Shown in pieces: positions 1 through 11,532 of a stretch of DNA of 64,000 bases. The notes below the pieces were generated by a model. The model was not told the origin of the DNA and ran no database searches. It worked only from the letters and a program-made list of their open reading frames with translations. The stretch comes from Syncephalis fuscata (lineage: Eukaryota; Zoopagomycota; Zoopagomycetes; Zoopagales; Piptocephalidaceae), in NCBI GenBank assembly GCA_025786725.1, contig JAHLTZ010000024.1, positions 372,001-436,000 on the forward strand, given 5' to 3'. Position 1 is the first letter of the stretch; each line of letters starts with the position of its first letter. The position numbers and the translations under genes are program-made.

Positions 1-835
1 GATATACAATGCTACTTACTGCCTATTAATATTAAATTGTTGGTACACATAGTGCATAACATGTAATTAATGTATAGTCAGTTAATATACAATATTACCT
101 ACCCCCTATTAATATTAAATAATTAGTACAATCAGTAAATAACAGTTAATGTATAGTCAGTTAATATACAACATCACTTACAATCTATTAATATTAAATA
201 ATTAATGCCATTAATAAATAGTATGGTTAATATATAGCCAGCTAATATACAATACCACTTACGCCCTATTAATATCAAATAATAATACAATCAGTAAATA
301 GCATAATTAATGTATAGTCAGTTGATATACAACATCACGTACCAGCTATTAATATTAAACAATTATACAATTAGTAAATACTATAGTTAATATAAAATCA
401 ATTAATGTACAATACCACTTACGAGCTATTAATATTAAAAATTAATACACCAGTAAATAACATAATTAATATATAGTAGTTAATATATACTACTACTTAC
501 CCCTATCAATATTAATAATTGACATGACAGCGAACAACATAGTTAATATATAGGCGATTAATATGCGATATACTTACAGCCTATTAACATTAAGTTATTT
601 ATACGCATAATGCATAGTACATGGTTAATATATAGGCAGTTACTATACAATATCACTTACAGCCTATTAACATTAAGTTATTTATACGGATAATACATGT
701 TAAATAGTTAGTGTATAGTCAGTTAATATACAATATCACTTACAGACTATTAATATTAAGTTATTTATACGTATAATACATGGCACATAATTAATGAATA
801 GTCAGTTAATATATAGTATAACTTACAACCTATAG
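1..835. repeat. 80-bp tandem repeat array, about 10 diverged copies
   Basis: A recurring unit of about 79-84 bases is seen. A landmark like GTATAGTCAGTTAATATAC recurs near positions 72, 151, 232, 312, 392, 471, 547, 631, 712 and 796. Each copy also carries CCACTTAC or a close variant and a CTATTAATATTAAAT block. Copies differ by substitutions and small indels, so this is an old minisatellite and not a recent expansion. The array begins at or before the window edge. No coding potential is seen. Confidence 0.85.
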
Positions 836-1693
836 CATAATTAGTTAGAAATACTGTTAGTAAGCATAATAAATAATATATCTATTGTTATTGCACCATA
901 CCACGGCGAACTAAGGCTGGTTTATCACTCATCATGGTTGGTCTAGCATCTATCATGGCTGTAGTGGCCACAAAGTCACGACGATAGTGCAAACGACGGC
1001 AATAGAAAGCTTCATGGTGATATTACTTTGTTAAGACAAAAAAATAAGAGAGATGGTAGAGTGTGGTTGGTATAGAGTGTATAGTAGTGTATGTTTAGTA
1101 AGAAATAAAGTGTGATGATAATATCCCAGTTGGTTGTGTATATTTTGTGGGCTATTTAAACTTATGGCTACGCTGAGCTGCTAGTATACTGTATTAGACG
1201 AGATATACCATTGATGTGTAGTATGAGGCAATAAAGCGATTCAAGTAATGGCCTGAGGTATGCGCGTTTATTAATAGATTTATGGTGTGATAGTATGCTT
1301 TTTAGACTTGAATTCAGCCTGACCTGCCCCGATTTTAACCTGCCTAGCCTTAATTTTAACCTGCCTAATCCTTACTTTAATCTGTTAGTCATTTGCACGA
1401 GTACTGTAAGGTGTTCGTAATATAGTACATATACGATAAAAATAGATATGTTAACTTGTATTTTTTGTTACATGATCTAGATATCTGGTGAAAGCAAAAT
1501 ATTGTTTAGTTTTGTAAGCACGATAACAATGTATTTACTACCATTTCTACCGATTCGGTCCTCAATATCTGCATGCATAAAGAATAGCACACAACACTGA
1601 TACAAAAACAAGTTTAATGCATTAAACTGATACTTTATACAGATTTTTACTGCCTTGCATAAATCTGCCGTAATTTTTTAAATTAAACTATTG
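836..1693. other. AT-rich spacer
   Basis: There is no open frame of useful length, no tRNA-like B box and no clear repeat. A short three-fold echo of a CCTGCCTAG-like block lies at about 1318-1385 (ACCTGCC, ACCTGCCTAG, ACCTGCCTAA). I see nothing else to annotate. Confidence 0.5.
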
Positions 1694-2242
1694 TTACGCT
1701 TCTAACTTTAGAAATCGCAACTTGAATGACCAAGCAACACATTATTCTGTCGCTATCCTATAGCGTTAATTTATGATGCTTATTAACGCTTACATTAACG
1801 CTCAGAATACAATGTGTTGTTTGGTTGTATTGCTTTTATAATAAATTATTTCTTATTGGTCATTAATTGCCACAGTTTAGCTATAATAAACTGAATAACT
1901 TGTATGACACTAAGTAGAAATAATATTGGACTAGAAACTTGATTATTCCTTTATTGATATTGAATAAAGCTATCATTATATAGTAAACATAACTAATAAT
2001 AAAACTGGAATGCCTTGTAGTATTTGATCATTAGCGCAGCATATTAGTTCAGGTGACTGCTCATATGCTCACAACTAACAAGTAGCTACACGTCATATTG
2101 TCGTAATAGGCATTTGTTACTAGTAATCGGTACTAATATCCGATAGATATATTATTCTTGTGATCAATCACATGCGACTTTAACTGGTGATTCAACCACA
2201 TGGTATATCTCTTGGTCACACTTTCAAAGACCCTGTCCGGAA
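1694..2242 (+). repeat. Dispersed repeat, copy 1 (inverted relative at 23564-24083)
   Basis: This block matches the reverse complement of 23564-24083 over nearly its whole length, with scattered substitutions and small indels. Shared landmarks include ACGCTTCTAACTTTAG near the left end, a TAGCGTTAATTTATGATGC block, ACTAGTAATCGGTACTAATA and GACCCTGTCCGGA at the right end. The two copies are about 22 kb apart in opposite orientation. A short open frame at 2187-2375 starts inside this repeat and shows no family resemblance, so it is not called as a gene. Confidence 0.8.
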
Positions 2243-2560
2243 TTATAGAACAGTAACACTATCATTATTGCATATGGTGAAGGCCACTTGCTTTACCAAT
2301 GGTCAGCAAAGCATCTGCGCCTACCAATTTGATGCCAAGAATGCTCAAGATAAATGTGAACATCAGAAATGCTAGTCTTCTTACGTCCTTGTCACCATAA
2401 ACGAGTATCTTATATCGTAAATCTGCCCAAAATGCAGCAATAGAAGATTAGAAAATAGAAAAGACCATTCAGATGCAATGATTCATGCTGTACATAAATA
2501 CAACAACAACAACTGCGGAACGATATGGAATCGCGATCAATGGCTTCTATAAATATTCGG

Positions 2561-2690
2561 TCAATCTTTCTACACATGGTTAACAACAACGATGACCAAC
2601 CTCAAATGCTTCAAAGAAATCAAATAGTATGTTACATTGTTTATTTAATCAATTTATTAATATTTTAATAGGAAGTAATAGTGTTATTAT
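2561..2690 (+). repeat. Fragment of the outer part of the 12.7/18.0-kb inverted-repeat arm
   Basis: The stretch beginning TCAATCTTTCTACACATGG and running through AGAAATCAAATAGTATGTTA aligns with about 17803-17930 in the same orientation, and inversely with the matching part of the left arm near 12745-12870. Divergence is higher than between the two arms, so this is an older third copy. Confidence 0.7.
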
Positions 2691-3047
2691 ATTATGTTAA
2701 TGTTTATTGTGAATAATTATTTAAACACGAATCAATTAATCAAATCATTATGGTCGATTGCGTAAAATAATTTACTGCGCTGAATGGGGAACGCAAAGTA
2801 CATAACCAACTTTGTCATTTACATTTCATTAATAAAACTGCCACTTTACTCCTCTACTACAAGCAATATGGACTCGGATGTAGGTATTCCGTCCATCGTT
2901 GACCCAAGGGCACCCTCAGGCAGGTAGCAGCGTAGATGAGTACTAGTAAACAGGGATTTAAATAGCTCATTAGCAAAGACAAGCGAACAAAACGTTGTTA
3001 GGACTTGCTAGTCTTTATCTATCTCCTGGCTATTAGTAGAAGCTTAC

Positions 3048-4110
3048 ATGTTGTTATACTGTTTAGATGCGGCAGAAGCAGAAGAGATTGGTTTACTAAT
3101 GACCAATCGTGGCAATAAACATATCCTTTAACTATTTGCTTTCAATCTATACCTAAACTATACACGTCCATAACTTGTGTATTTACTGAAAGTAGGCGCT
3201 GAACGGATTACTAAACGACGACGCCTTTGGGTAGCACCCTCTGAGACGGAATCAGTAGCAGTAAGTTATTTGAGTAGTAATGCAAGTTAGAATCAGTATT
3301 GAGTCTAAGCTTTATACGTGATTAGGAACATGTAAAACGACTACGAGGTCTTGATGAAGAAGAATACGGCCATTTACTACCTGAGAAAGATGAGCCGTAT
3401 TGTGGTATATCTGGCAATGGTAAGAATAGATAGACGTGTATATGTGAATTATGTCATTCATTACAGTACATCTAGATATTCCAATTGGTGAACGATCTGG
3501 TGTTGGCCAAGTGCTAAGAGATCCAGCTTTACAGCAAACATTTGAGAATCCTTATGTTGAACGTTTAGCCTATGCCACTATGGATATGATTGAACGTGAA
3601 AAGCTACACTATCAACGACTTGACAGATTGGCGGGTATTCTACAACAAGATGATCCATGGTATCGCGATGTAGAGCTGGCCGATGAAGTACTTGTTACTG
3701 AAGTGTGGGAGCGGCTACAAGATCATTTATGCTTTAGCGGTGCTACACTTCGTAAACTGGGTGCTATGCGTGATCGATTAATGCGAGCCTGTAGAGATCG
3801 TGGCCAGCTATGGTCACGTATGGAAGAGCTAAACGAAGAGCAGTCAATAGCTGCCCTTGAAAACATGTATCCACATGCTGCCTATCGATCTAGCATGACA
3901 GATAGCAATGGCTATGGCTATGCCACTACTACCACTGCTACCACTACAACAGCTGCTCTAGTTGACATTGATAATGTATCAGCATCACAAGTAAAAGTAC
4001 AACGAAAGAAAACAGCCAAAGCAACGGCTAGTTCAACAGCTATTCATAATACTAGTAATAGCGCCAACAATACAACTGGTCCTACAACAAAACAAGTACG
4101 TAACAAGTAA
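3048..4110 (+). CDS. Rxt2-like protein (Sin3/Rpd3L histone deacetylase complex subunit), 4 exons
   Basis: Exons are 3048-3120, 3187-3260, 3326-3419 and 3467-4110. They join in phase to 294 residues. Residues about 18-27 read MTNRGNKLKV, like the conserved NRGNKL block I recall at the start of Rxt2 N-terminal domains. A basic TKRRRLW stretch follows, then an acidic GLDEEEYG linker. Next is a helical region with DPALQQTFENPYVERLA and EREKLHYQRLDRL, resembling the Rxt2 pattern of a HPALS-like start, a DMxxxE helix and a short DDxWY end. The last 75 residues are Thr/Ala/Asn-rich and probably disordered. In yeast Rxt2 is a subunit of the large Rpd3 deacetylase complex and acts in the nucleus. The family call rests on remembered motifs. 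The exon joins are strong because four exons fit without any frame break. Intron 1 is AT-AC (separate entry); introns 2 (65 bases) and 3 (47 bases) are GT-AG. The start ATG is the first in frame, but an earlier exon is possible. Confidence 0.6.
3121..3186 (+). other. Candidate U12-type AT-AC intron
   Basis: The intron begins ATATCCTTTA, a match to the minor-spliceosome 5' splice-site consensus (A/G)TATCCTTT. It ends TTTAC. A branch-like GTCCATAAC lies 12 bases before the end and matches 7 of 9 positions of the U12 branch consensus TTCCTTAAC. No GT donor near here would keep the frame, whereas this intron joins AAT AAA C to TG AAA and gives the conserved-looking NRGNKLK reading. Confidence 0.75.
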
Positions 4111-4512
4111 AGTGTACTAATAACTGATATTTATTAACAAACTACAATAGAGATAAAAGATGAATCTAGGATAGATCAAGACTTTACTTTTTATTTGAAT
4201 AGCATCCACCGTATATAGAACAATAAATTATTAATTGAATACAATACAATATAATATCGAAAGAAAAAGGCCACACCTTTTATTTGCAAACAATCCATAT
4301 TTAGATATGTGTGTGTGTGTGCATGTCATTGATCACATCTACGTAAGTTGTTCCGACCTCCTTGTTATCTGCTTCCGTATTCCGTGATTCTCTTTCTTTT
4401 GAACCAACTGCTTATTGTTATAGCAGCAGATTGCACCATCAGATCCTTGATTATAAACCCATACGATATATAAATTGTTATGGCTTTACGTCTACTTTGT
4501 CAACAGCGAGCC
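4111..4512. other. Spacer between Rxt2-like gene and SDH4
   Basis: AT-rich sequence with a short (TG)n run at about 4310-4322. It contains the 3' end of the upstream gene and the likely promoter of SDH4. No RNA gene or defined element is visible. Confidence 0.5.
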
Positions 4513-5288
4513 ATGGCGCGTCGTCCCATGAGTCTCATCCTACCACAATCCACAGCAGGTAAGTAGCAAAGAAGGCAAACTAGACCACATGTATCAATAC
4601 ATTATTATTTGTATTCAATCGAGTATTATTGATAAACAAATAAATAGCGTGATACCATGTTAGTTAATATAGATACTAATCAGTAAATTGTTTACATGTA
4701 TATTTATAGTGTCTCTAGCTCGTCTACATACCAGTGCACCCATTCGTCAAGAAGGTAAGATGGAGAATTAATAATGGTAATAAACAAGTGTATTAACATT
4801 TTATTGATATGAACATTATCAGTGGCTACCATACAGTACCATCAGTATCTACACGTAAGTAATATGTAATAATATGTAATAATAGTCATATTTAATCATA
4901 TGTATTAATCGATATATATATATACATAATATTGATGCGTAATTCAATAGATCCACCCCAAAATCCGGATAAAATGCACGGATCTTATCATTGGGACTTT
5001 GAACGGGCCATTGCTATTGCTATGCCGGCACTTATTGCCTCGACAGCCATTAAGGGAGCGAATCCAGTGACAGATGCTCTATTGGGCGTAGTTCTACCCA
5101 TCCATACATTTATGGGCTTTGATGCTTGTTTGCGCGATTATGTAGATAAGCGCAAGTTTCCAACGCTTGGTCCAGTAGCCAAAGGCGCTCTATGGGTATC
5201 GTTTGTTACTGTTCTCTATGGCTGCTACCATTTGAATACCGAGGATATTGGTATGACTGAATTGGTGATCAAGGCATGGAAGGCCTAA
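4513..5288 (+). CDS. SDH4: Succinate dehydrogenase membrane anchor subunit (CybS/SDH4), 4 exons
   Basis: Proposed exons are 4513-4558, 4710-4754, 4837-4854 (an 18-base microexon) and 4951-5288, in phase and encoding 148 residues. The first 30 residues are basic and hydroxylated with an RLHTSAP block, typical of a mitochondrial presequence. The mature part has the CybS layout: GSYHWDFERA before the first membrane helix, SxxIxGxNPVTDALLG, then the heme-side HTFMGFDACLRDYVDKRKFP in the second helix and loop, then a third helix (ALWVSFVTVLYGCYHL). The conserved His and the Asp-Tyr pair of the CybS family are present. In the inner membrane this subunit anchors the SDH1/SDH2 catalytic dimer and helps bind ubiquinone. 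The C-terminal exon is secure. The three small 5' exons are inferred from splice sites and phase. Confidence 0.85.
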
Positions 5289-5659
5289 GTCTATTTTTAT
5301 TTTAATATGACAATAAAGCTCATAGGCAAATATGTATCACTGTTGCATAGCATTGTACAATATGTTAATTGATTATAATGATTGGTGAGATAGCCAATGT
5401 AAAAAAGATTTACTCGGTATCCGATAGACATGTGTATTATTATTGCTGTGTTATTATTATTGTGTGAATCAAGGATGAGTCAATGGAAGGATGGAAAGAA
5501 GGGATAAATAAATGGCTATCGATAGATAACTATATCCAACTCACTCTGCTATTACTGCTATTGTTTACTGCTTACTGCTACTGTTTACTGCTTACTACTA
5601 CTACTGTTACTGCTTACTGTTATTATTTACTGCAAACAACTTGCTTTATTGCCTTCATC

Positions 5660-6865
5660 ATGGCTATACTTTCCTCTACTCGCGGTGATGCCTCGGATTC
5701 GTCTCATCAGACGGGTACTATACTTGGTACTGCTATCCAAACACTGTCTTCTACACTGGCGTCGACCACACTTGCCACGAATGAGTCTGTGTCTTCACCA
5801 GCTGTTACAACAGCCGGGATGACCGTTAGATTGATGACTTTTAACGGTCACAGACCTCACTCATACGTGTCAAAGCGACAAGATCAACACGAAGTGTCAT
5901 CTAGCAATAGTCGGTCTAAAAATCGCCACAATCCATCGTGGACACCCACACCGCGGGATTCACTGATACGTCGTGAATACCCAGGCAAACCGGGTAGTCG
6001 ACGTCGTCAACGCTATGACAATAGTAAGTGGAGATAGATAGAAATGGATTAATGGCTTAATGTCGATCGTTATAATGTGTTATAGACCATTTTGTTGGCC
6101 ATCCGTGCGCAACGTTGTCACCTGAAGATCTGCCTGCTCCTGGTTATGCACTAGATGCACCAGGATTCCACTTTACAGATCATGCTCAGGTGGCATTGTC
6201 TGCACCTGAATTACCAGCCATTTTCTTGCCATCTAAAATACGATCACGACCAACTCGTGTTGGTTTAACACCAGGTGATCGTACGCTACGACAAGCTGTT
6301 CGTCGTCGCTGTGTACCACAAGGACTTGTTCGTCGTGTAGAAGCAACGATTATACAATTCTAACGCGTGGCGTGACTCATAGTGATGCATGGACACTATT
6401 AGATCATGACATATTATCTGAAGAGGAGGAGGAGGAGGAGGAGCCATCTAGTAATGATAGTGATGTAGATGATCAGGCTAGTTCAATGGTACTTGTATGT
6501 GAAGAAGATACACAGCCATCTATGAATGTAGCAAATGAAGTAACGGCAATTGATGGTGAATTAAATGATGCAATTACCGTAACAAGTGGACGTCGACTTG
6601 TTTGGGAGGCAAGCGATGGTTTATCTCGTCTAATTGTTCATTCTATATGTCGCCATTATCGACTCCATTCCTATAGTAAGTGGATACATGCTATTGTTGT
6701 ATATATATATATATACTAATGCTAATAACTGTTTAATTTATAGGTAAAGATACGCGAGAAGGAAAGCGGCTAACATTTATTGAACGTCGCCCTGATACCG
6801 TATTGCCCACAAGCAATACTTCCTTTTTTGATACACTGTTTTTCTCTTCTAATATGACTTATTAA
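5660..6865 (+). CDS. R3H domain protein with R3H-associated N-terminal region (R3HDM4-like), one frame break
   Basis: Exons are 5660-6023, 6086-6675 and 6744-6865, about 358 residues if one missing base near 6358-6361 is allowed for. The first 110 residues are Ser/Thr-rich and basic. Exon 2 holds a region ending RRRCVPQGLVRRVEA, which resembles the R3H-associated domain (basic, VPEGLVR-like helix). A run of eight Glu and an acidic stretch follow. The end has an R3H-like core, GLSRLIVHSICRHYRLHSYS, then KDTREGKRLTFIERRP. R3H domains bind single-stranded nucleic acid. No catalytic domain is attached. An upstream ATG at 5483 would add a low-complexity tract and is less likely. The break sits at CAATTCTAACG, where one extra T restores the frame. 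The call is a domain-level one and the cellular role is unknown. Confidence 0.6.
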
Positions 6866-7575
6866 TCAATATGATAGAGCTATTTATCTATAATAATAAC
6901 AATAATAATAGTAATTCGAAGTTATTTTTGTTACACTTTAATGTTTAAATGAATGTATTAAATTGTGGATTGAATTAAGAGTATAAGCCATTATTTTATT
7001 TACATTAATAATAAATAATTGAAAACACTAAATAAATCATTTGTATATTAATATTATTTAAATTCCATTTTTGCTCGCCGTACAAGTGATTGAGCTTGAA
7101 AATTGATAGAATATCTATTAATGGCTTCATTGTTAAATCAATGCGACTGATTTATGGTTCGATGGCAAGACAGCACCAAATACTAATACTTAAATAAAGT
7201 TAGAGCTAGTACAGCAATATGAATACACATATTAACAATAGTTTAGTATAAAACTTAAATAATAGTAGCTAAGATGCTATTGATAATAGAGTTTTTATTG
7301 AAAAGGTGGGATGCTGATGATAGTAAAATAAGTTGTATTCAATTACGCAATATTGGTGATAAATATATAAAATATGAAGTTGACTGAATAATGATCATAA
7401 TAAACGTTTAATCTCGATTGAAGTCATTCCGACGTTGCCCGGCCTTGCTATCACAGTTTGCTAGCTCCTTTTTACGTTACTGATCGTCACTGATCTCACT
7501 TTTGCGTATTCTTTTCTTTTATTACGCAACTTTCTTTTATATTGTGTGGTATTGTGCTTACTTTTGTTTACAGCG
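6866..7575. other. Spacer upstream of the MPP-beta gene
   Basis: About 710 bases of AT-rich sequence without an open frame. The last 150 bases are pyrimidine-rich (CTTTTCTTTTATTACG and similar), consistent with a transcription start region for the next gene. No TATA box or RNA gene is clear. Confidence 0.5.
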
Positions 7576-9351
7576 ATGGCGTCTCGTTTTGGCTTGTCTG
7601 GTTTGCTGCGGGCGGGTATGCGCGGTTCTCCGGTAAGTACGATTGCAATCCCGCCATAAGAATGGTGCCTATCTACCGATAAGCCAACTGATCAATCAAC
7701 ATTGCTATAACTGAAAGCGATAACTGGCTTTATCTGATGGTTATGTTGTTTGATCGGTTATATGGTGGATAGATTGGTTATAGCAATAGTATTGGATGAG
7801 ATCTACTGACTAATTATTGCTTATTTAGACTATGCGTATTAATCGCTATGCCACAGCTGCTTCAGCGCTCTCACCATCAACACGCACCACTACATTGGCC
7901 AATGGTTTGACGGTGGCTACTGAGACACATCCTCATGCACAGACAGCCACTGTTGGCGTGTGGATTGATGCTGGCAGTCGCGGTGAAACTAACGTCAATA
8001 ATGGAGTTGCACACTTTCTAGAACACATGGCTTTTAAGGTATTTAAATATAATTAATTAATAATGAATGGATGGATTTATTAAACGAATAGCATTGACTA
8101 ATAATATATTATTTTTATGATGATATTGCTATTGATTGTGTATACAGGGCACCAAGAGTCGTTCACAGCACCAATTGGAGTTGCAAATTGAAAATATGGG
8201 TGCTCATTTGAATGCATACACTTCTCGCGAACACACCGTCTACTATGCAAAGGCATTCAAGTCGGATATTGGTAAAACGGTTGAAGTTTTATCAGATATT
8301 TTGCAAAACTCCACGCTGGATGCGGCTGCCATTGAGCGTGAGCGCGATGTTATTCTTCGTGAACAGCAAGAGGTTGATAAGATTATGGAAGAGGTTGTAT
8401 TTGACCACTTGCACGCCACTGCCTTCCAAGGTAAGTAAAGTCGATCTGCGGCAAATGCTAGGCCAGAAAGTAGTATGTTATTAATTGTATACTATTTATA
8501 TAGGTCATGCATTGGGTCGCACTATTCTAGGACCAAAGGAAAATATTCTTTCATTGCAGCGCGATGATCTTGCTGGCTACATCAAATCCAACTATGCTGG
8601 TAACCGAATGGTGTTGGTTGGTGCCGGTGCCGTTGACCACGGAGAGTTGGTTCGTTTGGCTGAGCAACACTTTTCAGCATTGCCAACTACTGGTGATGAT
8701 GTTGCGCAGTCAAACCGTGTCAAGCCTCGCTTTATTGGATCGGATCTACGTATTCGTAATGACTCGATGCAACAAGCACACATCGCTCTTGCCGTTGAAG
8801 GTGTTGGCTGGTCGCATCCAGACTATTTGCCCATGCTTATCATGCAGACACTTGTTGGTAGCTGGGATCGTGGTCTAGGTGCTGCCACGCATTTGTCATC
8901 TCGTCTTTCAAATGTTGTTGCACGTGACAACCTTGCCAACTCATTTACTTCGTTCCATACTGCCTACACTGATACCGGTCTTTGGGGCATCTATCTTATT
9001 AGCGAACGTCTTACACATCTTGACGATTTGGTATATGTCGCACAAAACGAATGGAACCGCTTCTCTGTCTCAGTGACTGAGGCTGAAGTGGCCCGTGCTA
9101 AGCAACAGCTAAAGGCTGCTCTTCTACTTGGTCTTGATGGCACGACCGCCATTGCTGAAGATATTGGTCGCCAGCTACTTACCAGTGGACGTCGTTTGTC
9201 GCCAGCCGAGCTAGAACAGCAGATTGACCAAATCTCTGCCGCCGATATCAAGCGTTGCGCCAACACCTATCTATGGGATCGTGAGGTTGCCGTCGTTGGT
9301 CTTGGCCCGGTTGAAGGCTTACTGACTACCAGCGCATCCGTGCCAACATGA
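7576..9351 (+). CDS. MAS1: Mitochondrial processing peptidase beta subunit, 4 exons
   Basis: Exons 7576-7632, 7829-8038, 8148-8430 and 8504-9351 join in phase and encode 465 residues, the usual size. The start has an Arg-rich, amphipathic presequence ([19 protein letters not shown]). The inverted zinc-protease motif HFLEH lies at residues 81-85, followed by MAFKGT, as in active beta-MPP rather than the inactive alpha subunit. The expected downstream acidic zinc ligand region reads [11 protein letters not shown]. The C-terminal half has the second M16 domain with LGRTILGP and the YVWDREVA-like end ([14 protein letters not shown]). In the matrix this subunit, with alpha-MPP, cleaves presequences from imported proteins. 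In some lineages the same protein doubles as complex III core protein 1. The frame is intact throughout, unlike several neighbours. The stop is 9349-9351. Confidence 0.95.
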
Positions 9352-9729
9352 GCTGGAATCGCGTCTAAGCGTGTTGAATTTGTGTGCCGATGTTTAAGAT
9401 GAGAATAACAGTTATAATAGCAATTGGTTACAATTGTTTACAGTCTAAATAATCGTTGGAAAATAGCCAGATTCTACCCTTAGTAAACATGGTTTTAAAC
9501 CAATAATGCTGTTTGTGTTTTTGCATCTATGATAAATATATTAAATACAGACATTATCATACTGGTCTGGAGTGCAACGAAATAAATTATAAATACAGTT
9601 TGTTAATAAGAGTCGTTTATAATGAATTCAGTGCTACAAGATTTGGATTTAATACATTAGATTCAATTGCTGCGTACTATAATTGACTAGTTGTAGTTTT
9701 TTATTTATTTAAAAGTTCAAATATCATAT
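9352..9729. other. Spacer between convergent genes
   Basis: This 378-base AT-rich stretch holds the 3' ends of MPP-beta (+) and the DsbA-family gene (-). AATAAA-like signals occur, for example near 9580. Nothing else is visible. Confidence 0.5.
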
Positions 9730-10648
9730 TCAGGTAGATAGCGAATGGAACATTTCTATAAATGCATCTACTGGCTGTGCGCCTGATAATACGTATCTAA
9801 TATAATGTAAATAACTACCAATGATAATTGCGTTGCCTTTCTACTTACTTGTTGTTGACTGTAAAGTGTGGTACACCAGAAATACCTTGTCGTGATGCAG
9901 CTGATGCCAACTTGCGAGCTTCATCGGCGCCAGTACCAGCGCGTAAATACGCTTCAACCTGATCGCCAAACATAAGTGTCAATTTGTTATTCATTGTCAT
10001 TGTTTAATTGCTACCTTTTCTTTATCAAATCCGGCTTGTTCAGCCGCTTCAACCAGCATTGGTAGCGAGGCAGGTGATTGTCCGTGCTCATGTACCTGGC
10101 TAAATAACGTTTCCATAACGGCATCCTGCTTAGCTGCACTGCCACCATACTCGGGATTGCCAGCATAGGCAATTAACTGGTGGGCAAGCAATGTATTGGC
10201 TGTTTTGCCATCCCAGTAAAAATTAATATCTTGGCTTTGTCCTAAAATGTCTATGAGTTAGCATGCAATAAAATATGTAATGGTAGCTTGCCCATGCTAG
10301 CTAAGCGTTGATGCATCGCTTGAATACGACTGGTACTGCCAAATTTACGCTCCAAATACTCTGATCGATCCATTTCCTCGGCCATATCCGGTGCTAGCTG
10401 GAAAGGTAGCCAGCGTACTTGTACATCGACATCCGGCGACTGTTCTATCGCTTTCTGTAATAATAGCATTTGTATCATATCATTTAACTGCGAGTATTAT
10501 TATTATTATTATTACTTACATCGAGTGAACGTTTGCCCAAAAAGCAGCTAAATATAAATGTTAGTAAACTATTGTTATATGATTAAAATACTTACAAAGG
10601 ACAAGTAACGTCGGATACAACATCGATATGAACAGTTTGTTTAGCCAT
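9730..10648 (-). CDS. DsbA-family (FrnE-like) thiol oxidoreductase, 6 exons
   Basis: Exons on the minus strand are 10648-10596, 10547-10520, 10454-10292, 10241-10015, 9958-9849 and 9796-9730. They join without a break to 215 residues, the normal family length. The start MAKQTVHIDVVSDVTCPFCFLGKRSL carries a CPFC redox motif; family members often have CPWC followed by a GKR block, as here. A helical insert follows (PFQLAPDM, LERKFG). Then come the conserved GKTANTLLAHQLI and, near the end, GISGVPHFTVNNKYVLSGAQP, which contains the cis-Pro loop (VP) and the typical FxxxxxYxxSGAQ ending. Related proteins are annotated as DsbA/FrnE thioredoxin-fold oxidoreductases or 2-hydroxychromene-2-carboxylate isomerase homologues. 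The substrate is unknown. No presequence is obvious, so it is probably cytosolic. Intron 3 uses a GC donor (separate entry). Confidence 0.88.
10242..10291 (-). other. GC-AG intron in the DsbA-family gene
   Basis: Between exons 3 and 4 there is no GT donor that keeps the frame. A 50-base intron with donor GCAAGC, branch-like TGCTAAC and acceptor TTTTAG joins LASMG to QSQDINFYWDGK, which is the sequence expected from family members. GC-AG introns are known minor variants of the major spliceosome class. Confidence 0.75.
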
Positions 10649-11532
10649 ATTGAATTAAAACTGAAAGAAAGTAGTAGATACGCCTATGGCTACCAGGTAT
10701 CTATTTGCTATAATGCTGTATTAGTAAGCATGTGGGCTGATCTACAAAACACCAATAATTTACAGTTGTGGTAAATGGAACGGGTAAATTAGTCAGCATT
10801 GAATGGCAGCTGTGAATTAATTACATGTTTTGCGCTGTTTATTTATTAATTATGTATTTGAGAGTTATAAAGCAATATAGTATTGATTATACGCTGATTG
10901 ACTGTAGCAATAAGATATTTCAACCATTAACCAATATAATTAAAGGTATTTTACCAGTTACTTGGCTATCATTCAGACTAGTTTAATTCCAATATTTATC
11001 ACAGCTATTGGCTATTCATTTATAATTAGTTCCAGCTAATCTATTAATTAATAAAACGATGCGTTATTACTACTTTGTTCCAAGTAGAATAGTAAACATA
11101 TGGCCAATTTTGCATCAATCTTGAAAGACTTGTATATTTTCTATGTTTAAGAATACTTAAATTTATTAATAAATAACCATTAATCAGTTACTAAGAAAAA
11201 TAATAGTAATACAAAAATTGATTAATGCAAAGCTAGACAATAAAGAAAAAATGTCAATCCAACTTAGTTATCAATTAGACTGGTATGATGATAGCTGCAA
11301 ACTCAACAAAACTATACTAAATTTAAAACCAAATTATAAAATTGTTGATATTAATAAAGCAAATGTTATACTATTTTATAGCAAAATGATACTCTAATAA
11401 GAAATAAGATTAAAAGAAGAGTTGAGGCTTGTTCAGTCTTTCTATTTGTTGTTGTAAGCGATATCGCGCGTCAACTAATCACATGATAATACAATTAATA
11501 GTTAACTACTATGATCATAATTAGCAATAGCA
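10649..11532. other. AT-rich divergent promoter region
   Basis: About 880 bases between the divergently transcribed DsbA-family gene and the PPR-like gene. There are no coding frames, tRNA-like sequences or recognisable repeats. The section 11150-11420 is particularly A-rich. Confidence 0.5.

Noticed and set aside
2187-2375. 62-residue frame on the plus strand
   Set aside because: It starts inside a dispersed repeat. The other copy at 23.6 kb does not preserve the frame, and there is no recognisable domain.
6115-6719. Reading the two halves of the R3H gene as separate genes
   Set aside because: The R3H-associated part and the R3H core normally occur in one protein, and one added T at about 6358-6361 joins them. 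This matches the one-base-loss pattern elsewhere.
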